From Limnobacter sp. (lineage in GTDB: Bacteria; Pseudomonadota; Gammaproteobacteria; Burkholderiales; Burkholderiaceae_B), in the NCBI GenBank assembly GCA_012032215.1, contig JAAURO010000077.1, positions 1 to 7,304 on the forward strand: DNA of 7,304 nucleotides, in the 5' to 3' direction. Below the pieces are notes generated by a model. It searched no databases, was not told the DNA's origin, and was given only the letters and a program-made list of their open reading frames with translations. Position numbers and translations under genes: made by a program. Below are positions 1-5,640 of this stretch, one piece after another. Positions within the stretch are counted from its first letter, which is position 1. Every line of letters starts with the position of its first letter.

Positions 1-691
1 GGTGTTCATGCACCACTCGGGAGAGCAATTCTTCTGCCCCGGCAAACTCTTTTTTCTCGGTTTTTATTTTTGCCAGCAGAAAAGGCATCCAGGGGCGTTC
101 ATTGGCCCCTAGGGCTTGCTCCAGCTCGGTTTCGGCTTGATCAAAGCGTTTCAGGTGGTAAATGGCTTCAATGCGCATTCTCTCCAATTCCCGGGAGTAC
201 TGTGGAAAGTCGCCAGACAATTGCATGCACAGCGCAGACACTTCTTCGTAGCGGGTGTCGTACATGGCCTCGTAGGCTTTCGACAGGCGGTGTTTGCGGT
301 TAAAAATGCGAATAACCCGTTCAGACAGAGCCGAGGCGGTAAAAGGCTTGATCAGATAGTCATCGGGTTCGAATTCTGCAACCGATACTACGTTCGAATA
401 GGTGCGCTCGCCCGTGACCATCATAAACGCGGTAAACCAGGGCAGGCGCTTTTGCAGGCGCAGTTCTTCCAGAAGTTGTTGGCCACTGCGGTCTCCTTCC
501 AGTATGTATTCACACACGATCAGGGAAAAGTCGCGGCCAGTCAGGTGACCTTCTACTTCGGACACCGAGCCGGCAAACACAATCTGCTTGGCGCCCAGTT
601 GGGACATCTGTTCCTGCAGGGCACGCCGGGTGGGGATAGCGTTGTCCACAATCAACACAGCCTTTCCGTTCAGGGGGCTGATGTCATCCAT
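1..691 (-). CDS. Response regulator with degenerate receiver domain and TPR-like C-terminus (3' end outside window)
   Basis: Two-component type regulator, 230 codons visible, no stop before the left edge. Residues ~10-130 form a CheY-like receiver: strand 1 AVLIVDN (acidic residue D16, with N17 where a second acidic residue is usual), MMVTGE with the conserved Thr at T93, and YLIKPF with the conserved Lys at K115. The phospho-acceptor segment reads LIVCEYILEGDRSGQQLL, so the expected Asp is Glu (E61, codon at 509-511). Residues ~140-230 are helical with TPR character (for example FDQAETELEQALGANERPW). I recall a proteobacterial receiver-TPR family with the acceptor motif CDYNLG. There is no DNA-binding domain in the visible part, so it may act by protein contacts. 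ATG at 691 is the only start in this frame after an upstream TGA, and it lacks a good Shine-Dalgarno. A frameshift may hide an N-terminal extension beginning at 774. Family assignment is firm; the signalling partner is unknown. Confidence 0.9.
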   Translation of the reverse strand, partial: MDDISPLNGKAVLIVDNAIPTRRALQEQMSQLGAKQIVFAGSVSEVEGHLTGRDFSLIVCEYILEGDRSGQQLLEELRLQKRLPWFTAFMMVTGERTYSNVVSVAEFEPDDYLIKPFTASALSERVIRIFNRKHRLSKAYEAMYDTRYEEVSALCMQLSGDFPQYSRELERMRIEAIYHLKRFDQAETELEQALGANERPWMPFLLAKIKTEKKEFAGAEELLSRVVHEH

Positions 692-774
692 GGTTTCTTT
701 GGTTTTTTCGGTGGTGGGGCCGCTTTGTCAAAAGCAGTGTCCACCAAGTCCCAGGGTGTTGTGTCGGCGGCCAT
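670..774 (-). CDS. Short leader ORF or frameshifted N-terminus of the response regulator
   Basis: A 34-codon ORF starting MAADTTPWDLVDTAFDKAAP and ending in a Pro/Lys-rich stretch; its 3' end overlaps the regulator start at 691. It has a better ribosome binding site than the regulator ATG: AAGG 7 bases upstream of the start codon. Two readings are possible. It may be a translationally coupled leader peptide. Or it may be the true N-terminus: one extra A in the minus-strand A6 run (plus-strand T6, 703-708) would join it in frame to the regulator through PPPKKTKETMDDISPL, a coherent sequence. Given the other indels in this window I slightly prefer the second. Confidence 0.4.
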   Translation of the reverse strand: MAADTTPWDLVDTAFDKAAPPPKKPKKPWMTSAP

Positions 775-810
775 TGATTTGCCTTGGTTTTTTGAACAAT
801 AGTTTGATTG

Positions 811-826
811 TGCATGTTAAATGCCA
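811..826 (-). promoter_or_regulatory. Candidate sigma-54 (RpoN) promoter for the response regulator
   Basis: On the minus strand the sequence reads TGGCATTTAACATGCA. It matches the -24/-12 consensus TGGCACG-N4-TTGCW at nine of twelve defined bases, including the essential GG and GC with exact spacing. Transcription would start near position 800, about 25 bases before the ATG at 774, which fits a short 5' leader. It is a single match in an AT-rich intergenic stretch, so chance is not excluded. I see no clear enhancer-binding protein site. Confidence 0.4.
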
Positions 827-1017
827 AAATTAAAGCTACCTGAAGAAGGTATAAAAACCGTTATTTTCAAAACTGTGTTGTGCGGTGTGTGACACTTTTA
901 CCACTTTTGCAAAGCGGTAGAGCCATGTAGCAAAGCCTTATCCCTTGGATGAGGGGGCATTTCATGATTCAATGGGGGCGTTTGCTGGCGTGTGATTACA
1001 CAGTGAGTTACCTATTC

Positions 1018-1029
1018 TTATTCGAATAA
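1018..1029. promoter_or_regulatory. 12-bp perfect palindrome, possible operator
   Basis: TTATTCGAATAA is identical to its own reverse complement. It lies 34 bases before the permease ATG and directly beside the terminator-like hairpin. It could be an operator for a dimeric regulator controlling the plus-strand unit. It also overlaps the T-rich tail of the minus-strand terminator, so part of the symmetry may be incidental. No regulator family is recognised from it. Confidence 0.3.
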
Positions 1030-1050
1030 AAGAAACCCGCTTTTGCGGGT
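1023..1050 (-). terminator. Rho-independent terminator-like hairpin on the minus strand
   Basis: ACCCGC (1035-1040) and GCGGGT (1045-1050) form a 6-bp GC-rich stem with a 4-base loop. Read on the minus strand the stem is followed by TTCTTTTATTCG, a proper U-rich tail. Read on the plus strand it is followed by ATAAAGGG, with no U tract, so termination is only expected leftward. No minus-strand gene lies immediately upstream of it, so what it terminates is unclear. It may block antisense or read-through transcription from entering the divergent regulator. Confidence 0.6.
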
Positions 1051-1052
1051 AT

Positions 1053-1058
1053 AAAGGG
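1053..1058 (+). promoter_or_regulatory. Ribosome binding site for the TRAP permease
   Basis: AAAGGG lies 5 bases before the ATG at 1064, supporting that start. The terminator-like hairpin ends only 2 bases upstream, so the stem could influence ribosome access. Confidence 0.65.
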
Positions 1059-1063
1059 CGTTA

Positions 1064-1540
1064 ATGGACAATTCTTCCAGAAAAAATTGGCTGGGTGGAT
1101 CTGCCTCCCAGTGGTTGGGCGGTTTTCCAGTGTTGCTTTTGTTGTTGTTTACTCTGGTGGTGGGGGCAGGTGAGCTGACGCATGGCCAAATGTTGCGGCT
1201 CGGGGAGCAGTTTTTCGGTCAACCTGAACAAAATATTCAGTACCACTTGCTGCGCTTGGATCCTGCTGCTCCCGATTGCAACCCCAACCCTGACATGGAT
1301 GCGCTCGTAGAAAAAGAGATGCAAGCCAAAGCGCCTGATTCCATGCAGGAAATGGATTCAATGTGGGAGCAGTCGAATGCTGAGCGCTCGGCCATCCGGC
1401 AATCGCTAGAGGCTTCCCGCGCCAAGTGTTTGGCCGGCTTTAAACGGTTTTCGGAAATACAGTCTCACCTTACCCCCCAGTTTTTTCGCCTTCAGGGGGT
1501 TGGAAATGGGTTTGCTGGATTTAATCCGTTTTGGGTCTGA
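1064..1540 (+). CDS. TRAP permease fragment 1 (N-terminus)
   Basis: Begins at an ATG with a good AAAGGG ribosome binding site. Residues ~18-36 (FPVLLLLLFTLVVGAGEL) are a membrane anchor. They are followed by a Cys/Pro-containing hydrophilic region (RLDPAAPDCNPNPDMD) resembling the N-terminal extension of long gammaproteobacterial TRAP permeases, as I recall them. Genuine coding ends near residue 138. The last ~20 codons, after the C6 run at 1473-1478, are out of frame; the proper continuation is in the next fragment. Confidence 0.8.
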   Translation: MDNSSRKNWLGGSASQWLGGFPVLLLLLFTLVVGAGELTHGQMLRLGEQFFGQPEQNIQYHLLRLDPAAPDCNPNPDMDALVEKEMQAKAPDSMQEMDSMWEQSNAERSAIRQSLEASRAKCLAGFKRFSEIQSHLTPQFFRLQGVGNGFAGFNPFWV

Positions 1541-2138
1541 TTACCGACCTTTGATTTTGCTCCTGATTGTGGCTATTTCGGCAGTAATTGCCACTTTGCG
1601 CCAACAGCACCTGAGCTTGCGCGAGCCCCGTACCAAAATTGATTACCAGGTGGGTGCCATGGCCATGCTGGGCGGCAATCTGCTCATGCTGATTTCCACC
1701 TTGTACTACTTAAAGCTGCAATACGATTCAGGCCTGGATATTGACAGACCTTTGCTAGGGCTAGTTACCATTGTATTGTTTGCCGTGGTGGTCGCGCTTA
1801 GTCTGCGGGACTTGCTCAAAGGGCGGCCCAATGCGCAAGAAGGAGGCAGCTACACGCAGGCTATGCTGTGTGTGCCCCTGTATGCCGTGATGGCCTTGGT
1901 GGTGGGGCATCGCTTCTTTTCTAACCGATTACGTCGCAGGATTGGCTATTTATTTTGGCCAGATTACCGAGTTTTCTTCTATTTTCATCAATCTGGTGTT
2001 GCTGTTGTGGGCTGGTATGCTGTTTCAGCAAACCGGGCTTGCCAGCAAACTGCTGGCTGTGTTCAGGCCCTGGAATCTGTCGCCAGAAATGCTGGCTTGG
2101 CTTGTGCTGTTGCTGGCGGCTGTGGGCACAGCATTTAG
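1500..2138 (+). CDS. TRAP permease fragment 2 (N-terminal membrane helices)
   Basis: The apparent TTG start at 1500 is not a real start: the frame is coding from about 1479 (SFFAFRGLEMGLL). It encodes helices such as PLILLLIVAISAVIATL, MLGGNLLMLISTLYYL and LVTIVLFAVVVALSL, a likely four-helix region before the DctM core, followed by CVPLYAVMALVVGHRFF. Beyond the TTTT run at 1917-1920 this frame turns Arg-rich and incoherent and ends at 2138, while coding continues in the next frame. Confidence 0.75.
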   Translation: MEMGLLDLIRFGSDYRPLILLLIVAISAVIATLRQQHLSLREPRTKIDYQVGAMAMLGGNLLMLISTLYYLKLQYDSGLDIDRPLLGLVTIVLFAVVVALSLRDLLKGRPNAQEGGSYTQAMLCVPLYAVMALVVGHRFFSNRLRRRIGYLFWPDYRVFFYFHQSGVAVVGWYAVSANRACQQTAGCVQALESVARNAGLACAVAGGCGHSI

Positions 2139-2280
2139 TGCGGCTTCGGGTATTTTTGTACTGGCCACGGGCGCGGTTATTTTCGCTGAACTGATGCGAG
2201 CTGGGCCAGGCCCCAGTTTGCCATGGCAGCTACGGCACTTTCGGGCTCGCTTGGTGCGGTGCTTCGGCCTTGCTTGCTGA
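1942..2280 (+). CDS. TRAP permease fragment 3 (start of DctM core)
   Basis: Coding in this frame starts near 1921 (LTDYVAGLAIYFG), not at the TTG at 1942. It encodes FINLVLLLWAGMLFQQTG, the helix LAWLVLLLAAVGTAFSAA and SGIFVLATGAVIFAELMRAG, matching the first half of a DctM permease. After the GGGCC at 2203-2207 it becomes an incoherent Arg/His tail that ends at 2280. Confidence 0.75.
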   Translation: MAIYFGQITEFSSIFINLVLLLWAGMLFQQTGLASKLLAVFRPWNLSPEMLAWLVLLLAAVGTAFSAASGIFVLATGAVIFAELMRAGPGPSLPWQLRHFRARLVRCFGLAC

Positions 2281-3767
2281 TTGTCCTGATTGCCACCCTG
2301 AATAAAGAGCTGACTGCACCCGAGTTGTTTGGCTGGGGGCTCATGGTTTTTATGTTGACTTCGCTGGTGTTTTTGGCACTCGCATTTTGGAAGTCGAAGC
2401 CGCATTTTGTCAGCGAGCGGGTTCCATTTAATCAAGCCCTGAGCAGTTCCGCCATGGCGGCCAAGGCGGTTTTATCGCATCTGGTGTTTTTTATTGCGGC
2501 ACTTTATGCTCTGGGGACTTTATCTGGCACAGGGCTTGATGCTTTTTCCGCGCCCATTCTGCTCCCCATTGCCCTGTTACTGCTTTTGCTGTGTAACCCT
2601 TTGCTGAATAAAGCCTTTGCCGCACGGCGTACCGGTTTTTCCGTCCAGGCACCGCTTGCCCAGGTCGATCAGCCACGTTTCCGGGCTGTGGTTTGCAAAG
2701 CCACCAATGACACACTGCCCTACCTGGGCGCCTTGCTGTTGGTGGTGACGCTCTCGTTTTGCGTTGCCGGGTTTATTGAGCGTACAGGCTGGCTAACCGG
2801 GCCTGTCAGCAGCTTTATCGTGGGCTTGGACAACACGTGGCTTACTTTAAGCGCTGTAATGATAACCATGGTGCTGATTGGCCTGATTCTCGATCCGTTC
2901 GGTGCGGTAGTGCTGGTTTCCGTGAGTGTGGCGCCGGTGGCATATGCGGCAGGCATACATCCTATCCATTTCTGGATGATTGCCTTGACCGGTTTTGAGC
3001 TGGGCTACTTGTCGCCCCCCGTTGCATTAAGCCAGATAGTGACGCGTCAGGTGGTAGGCCAAACCCAGATGGATTTGGCCACGCAGGCTGCACAAGCCAG
3101 CGAAAGTACCCCGTTTTACTACAGGCACGAACGCTGGTTGCTTCCGCTGTGCACCTTGGGCGTGGGGTTGTTGCTGGTCACTTACGGCGGGCAGGTTGTT
3201 ATTCAACAGTCGGAGGTGCTAAAACCGGTAGCCAGGCTGCTTGGTTTAAGCGAGTTGCAACCACAATTCAGTACTCGCTCAGAACAAGAGGAAGAATTGG
3301 TCGCTGACGATTATGTCAACACGGAACAGGCACCGCAAAACGTGTTGCCCCACAGCGAGAATGTTCAGAATGAGGTGTTGCCCAAGCCTGTGGAAACGCT
3401 GCTTGCGCCTACCTTGCCGCCCGAGCCCCAGCTAAAAGCCGAAGTGGCTGCCATGGTTGGCAATTGGGCGGCAGCCTGGAGCGCTCAGGACAGTGAAGGC
3501 TACTTAAGCTTTTATGCCCCTGAGTTTGCGCTGCCTGAAGGAATGAACCGCTTGCAGTGGGAAAGCCAAAGACGCAGCCGCATTGTGGGTAAAAACACCA
3601 TTGAAGTCGGTGTGGAAAACCTGAATGTTCAAATCAATGGGGATACCGCACTGGCTGTCTTTGAACAAACTTATGCCTCAGACAATTACCGCGATATAAC
3701 CAGCAAAACCCTGCATTTACAGCGAAAGGAAGGGGTGTGGAAAATTGTTTCTGAAGGAATTAACTGA
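2223..3767 (+). CDS. TRAP permease fragment 4 (DctM core) fused to Cds6/NTF2-like domain
   Basis: Real coding in this frame begins near 2205, so the ATG at 2223 is internal. About seven TM helices follow, including GWGLMVFMLTSLVFLALAFW, LGALLLVVTLSFCVAGFIER and the DctM signatures IGLILDPFGAVVLVS and GFELGYLSPPVALSQIVTRQ. A final helix (PLCTLGVGLLLVTYGG, ~3145-3200) leads to an acidic, Pro-containing linker and then a soluble domain from about 3440: GNWAAAWSAQDSEGYLSFYA, then LQWESQRRSRIVGKNTIEV, ending KEGVWKIVSEGIN. That pattern is typical of the NTF2/SnoaL-like module found at the C-terminus of Cds6-family proteins. Permease and domain lie in one unbroken frame, so the fusion does not depend on any indel correction. 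The next gene starts 9 bases after the stop. Confidence 0.88.
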   Translation: MAATALSGSLGAVLRPCLLIVLIATLNKELTAPELFGWGLMVFMLTSLVFLALAFWKSKPHFVSERVPFNQALSSSAMAAKAVLSHLVFFIAALYALGTLSGTGLDAFSAPILLPIALLLLLLCNPLLNKAFAARRTGFSVQAPLAQVDQPRFRAVVCKATNDTLPYLGALLLVVTLSFCVAGFIERTGWLTGPVSSFIVGLDNTWLTLSAVMITMVLIGLILDPFGAVVLVSVSVAPVAYAAGIHPIHFWMIALTGFELGYLSPPVALSQIVTRQVVGQTQMDLATQAAQASESTPFYYRHERWLLPLCTLGVGLLLVTYGGQVVIQQSEVLKPVARLLGLSELQPQFSTRSEQEEELVADDYVNTEQAPQNVLPHSENVQNEVLPKPVETLLAPTLPPEPQLKAEVAAMVGNWAAAWSAQDSEGYLSFYAPEFALPEGMNRLQWESQRRSRIVGKNTIEVGVENLNVQINGDTALAVFEQTYASDNYRDITSKTLHLQRKEGVWKIVSEGIN

Positions 3768-3776
3768 GATCAGGTT

Positions 3777-5111
3777 TTGAGAACAGAAGCCCTGCCGTTT
3801 GGCATACCTGGTAATTGGCCGCTCATCAACCTCGATGATGGCACGGATGCTCAGAGGAACACTCAAGAAGCAAAGACGTTGTACGCACAGTTTGAAAGGT
3901 TTTCAAAGGGGGCGGTGGCGATTGCGCCGTATAACAATTCCAGAGGTTTGTGCTTGTCTGTCAAGGCCCTGGTGCATGAATTGTTTGTGGCCTTTGCTAC
4001 CCACTTTGGCGCAGAGCGGGGGTTTTTCAAGGGAACCAGTTCGCAGCAATGGCAACAGCAACCGCAGATAAGCAAGCACAAAGACAACGATTTTCAGTTG
4101 TTGTTGCCTGCAGATTTCAGCACACAATCCAGCAACCCGCAGTTGATGGAACGCTGCATGGCGGAAGTAGTTGCGCCTGTGCTGCAAAAAAACATGCCGA
4201 ATGCTACTGCCACAATACCCAATGCCTGGCAAAAATATATACGGGCCAATGCCCACCCGGCACCATCGGGTGGTGCCAACTTTACTATTTCCATGGGCAG
4301 CGCAGGAAGCAATGTTGATATTACGGTTACCAGCAACCAGCACTGTGTGTATGACCAGGTTCAATCAAGCCGTGCCTTGTTTTTTGATCTCAAAACCAGG
4401 CGTGCCATGGCAGTGTCCCCCTTCCATGCAAAGCTCGTCGATTTTGTTAAAGCCCACAATATTTTAAGTTTCAACCCCGATATACAGGGTGGGCTAAAGC
4501 GCCTTAGTTACCGGTTTAGTAAAGAAACAGAGCCGAATCAAACGGGGCCGAAAGTTGCGCAACAGTTTATTGCCGAGTATTTTCTGGACAAAGCATCTGT
4601 TGTCGATATGACAAATATCGTCCTGCGTATTCTTCAGTTGCAGTATCCACATACCACGCTGCATACCGGGCAATTCGGCAAATTCTGGCTGTGTTTTGTC
4701 GATTACCTGGAAGCACTTTGTGAGCCTGCGTTCTGCGAAAACGGTCAGACACTTTCTGTTTCTGAACGCACGCTTTCTTCTGGGTTTCAAACGCCGGTCG
4801 CTTCCGAATGCGGTTTTTCAGTTCCGATCAGGATTCTTTCGACTCAAGTAGCCAACAATCAAATACCGACTTCAAAAATAAAGCAAGCGCTTTTCTGGAC
4901 AACCTGTTGGTATGGAGTAAAAACGCATCGCTGCAGGAGTTCCGGCAACAACTTGAAACCGAGCAGCAGAACAACCGCGCTATTTCCACGAATTCCGGCA
5001 TGCACAGTGCCTGTAGCGAAAAAAGGCAAAACCATGCGGGAACTTCGTGTGTTTTTCAGAAAATCGCCAAAGGAATTTTTGTGTGCAAGCACGAGCATGC
5101 TTCTTTGGTAA
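3777..5111 (+). CDS. Hypothetical protein, N-terminal part (frameshifted near 4815)
   Basis: Not recognised. It starts at a TTG 9 bases after the permease stop, with GAG 8 bases upstream as a modest ribosome binding site. It is the first start in this frame, and the first in-frame ATG is more than 120 codons further on. The protein is soluble and mixed alpha/beta, with a Gln-rich patch (SSQQWQQQPQ), a Gly/Ser segment (SGGANFTISMGSAGSN) and many Cys and His residues. After about residue 347 the frame loses coding character: the tail is basic with almost no acidic residues, while the frame beginning at 4808 reads well. The last ~100 codons are therefore probably spurious. It is very likely co-transcribed with the permease. 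Confidence 0.65.
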   Translation: MRTEALPFGIPGNWPLINLDDGTDAQRNTQEAKTLYAQFERFSKGAVAIAPYNNSRGLCLSVKALVHELFVAFATHFGAERGFFKGTSSQQWQQQPQISKHKDNDFQLLLPADFSTQSSNPQLMERCMAEVVAPVLQKNMPNATATIPNAWQKYIRANAHPAPSGGANFTISMGSAGSNVDITVTSNQHCVYDQVQSSRALFFDLKTRRAMAVSPFHAKLVDFVKAHNILSFNPDIQGGLKRLSYRFSKETEPNQTGPKVAQQFIAEYFLDKASVVDMTNIVLRILQLQYPHTTLHTGQFGKFWLCFVDYLEALCEPAFCENGQTLSVSERTLSSGFQTPVASECGFSVPIRILSTQVANNQIPTSKIKQALFWTTCWYGVKTHRCRSSGNNLKPSSRTTALFPRIPACTVPVAKKGKTMRELRVFFRKSPKEFLCASTSMLLW

Positions 5112-5611
5112 GTCTTTTAAAGCAATGGCCTGCTCTGAAACATGAGCTGGAAAAGATTTTACCCTGTGCTTTCGGTCTAGCGCTTTTATCAGCAGATCAA
5201 GCGTTTGCGGCACTTCAAAGCTTGCCTGGTATGGAAGAGATTCCTGTTGCACAGCTGATGCAAGTGTTGCCAGTGTTGGGTGAGCTACGTGCGCAGAACA
5301 CCTCTGGGGAACGGGCGCGCAAGGTTGCCTGTTTTAAGGGCTGGCTTAAGCAGGAACCAGCAGAAAGTCTGAGATTTTTGCTGAATTGCATTCCTGACAA
5401 GCAACGCATGAAGCCAGGCGATGCGCTACAGGCACAACTGCAAAGCACTCTGGAACAGGCTCTCGACTCCAATCCGGCTCTTTACTACAACGAGGTACTG
5501 GAAGTCCTTGCAAGCACAAAGCTGGACAAGAGCCGTGTGGAATATCTCATGCCCAAATTGCTTGCTGCCTATGCAGTGAATCCGGATTTCAGGCACCCGG
5601 TACACGGTTAA
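4808..5611 (+). CDS. Hypothetical helical protein segment
   Basis: Not recognised. A Ser/Gln/Asp-rich start (SSDQDSFDSSSQQSNTDF) leads into amphipathic helices (SAFLDNLLVWSKNASLQEF), then a Leu-rich run of probable helices (ALKHELEKILPCAFGLALLS, VAQLMQVLPVLGELRAQN, LQAQLQSTLEQALDSNPALY) resembling an alpha-solenoid. No ribosome binding site precedes the ATG at 4808, and this frame only opens after a stop at 4763-4765, so it is more likely the continuation of the preceding ORF. The end (DFRHPVHG, stop 5609-5611) is probably out of frame past the T3 run at 5587-5589. Confidence 0.6.
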   Translation: MRFFSSDQDSFDSSSQQSNTDFKNKASAFLDNLLVWSKNASLQEFRQQLETEQQNNRAISTNSGMHSACSEKRQNHAGTSCVFQKIAKGIFVCKHEHASLVSLLKQWPALKHELEKILPCAFGLALLSADQAFAALQSLPGMEEIPVAQLMQVLPVLGELRAQNTSGERARKVACFKGWLKQEPAESLRFLLNCIPDKQRMKPGDALQAQLQSTLEQALDSNPALYYNEVLEVLASTKLDKSRVEYLMPKLLAAYAVNPDFRHPVHG

Positions 5612-5640
5612 AGGAAAAAAAGTACCCACCGGCACAGCAA

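Larger units (their letters stand above)
775..1063. other. Divergent intergenic region
   Basis: 289 bases between the divergent regulator and the permease. It holds the sigma-54-like promoter (811-826), an imperfect hairpin at 900-918 (ACC-a-CTTT / AAAG-c-GGT, loop TGC), a direct repeat GCAAAGC at 909-915 and 930-936 (start to start 21 bases, two helical turns), a 12-bp palindrome (1018-1029) and a terminator-like hairpin (1035-1050). I could not find a convincing sigma-70 promoter for the plus strand; the best pair is TTACAC (996-1001) with TTATTC (1018-1023), which is weak. No tRNA, and no ORF I would call a gene. Confidence 0.6.
1064..3767 (+). pseudogene. TRAP-type large permease (DctM family) with C-terminal Cds6/NTF2-like domain, interrupted by three frameshifts
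   Basis: Inner-membrane transporter of the tripartite, substrate-binding-protein-dependent secondary transport class. Four overlapping fragments join into about 900 residues if three single-base indels are corrected: one C too many at 1473-1478 (restoring LTPSFFAFRGLEMG), one T too many at 1917-1920 (RFFLTDYVAGLAIYFG), and one G too few at 2203-2207 (RAGARPQFAMAATALSGS). Restored order: TM helix ~18-36, a periplasmic or cytoplasmic loop to ~137, several TM helices to ~290 that could stand in for a small DctQ subunit, then the DctM core to ~714, a Glu/Pro-rich linker, and an NTF2-like domain ~793-900. DctM signatures include LILDPFGAVVLVS and FELGYLSPPVALSQ. The substrate cannot be told, and no DctP binding-protein gene lies in the window. 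Uninterrupted coding character on both sides of each seam suggests sequencing error more than decay. Confidence 0.85.

Noticed and set aside
701..710. Programmed -1 frameshift at the A6 run between the leader ORF and the regulator
   Set aside because: The codons are AAA AAA preceded by G, so the X XXY YYZ slippery pattern is not met, and I saw no clear downstream stimulatory structure. A sequence indel explains it more simply.
116..802. Plus-strand ORF of 228 codons
   Set aside because: It lies opposite the response regulator, whose minus-strand frame has clear receiver motifs (YLIKPF, VLIVDN). The plus-strand product is Phe/His/Gln-rich and incoherent, typical of an antisense shadow.
984..1006. 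CRP-like site around TGTGATTACACA
   Set aside because: The left half TGTGA is present, but at the required spacing the right half is AGTGA rather than TCACA, so it is a poor match.
2025..2435. Minus-strand ORF of 136 codons opposite the permease
   Set aside because: Antisense of clear DctM membrane helices; Lys/Pro/Ser-rich shadow product.
4049..4080. Gln-codon-rich CAG/CAA run as a possible repeat element
   Set aside because: It is a short coding Gln-rich patch (QQWQQQPQ) without regular repeat units.
3903..4364. Minus-strand ORF of 153 codons inside the unknown gene
   Set aside because: Cys/His/Arg-rich composition, no ribosome binding site, and fully opposite a better plus-strand frame.
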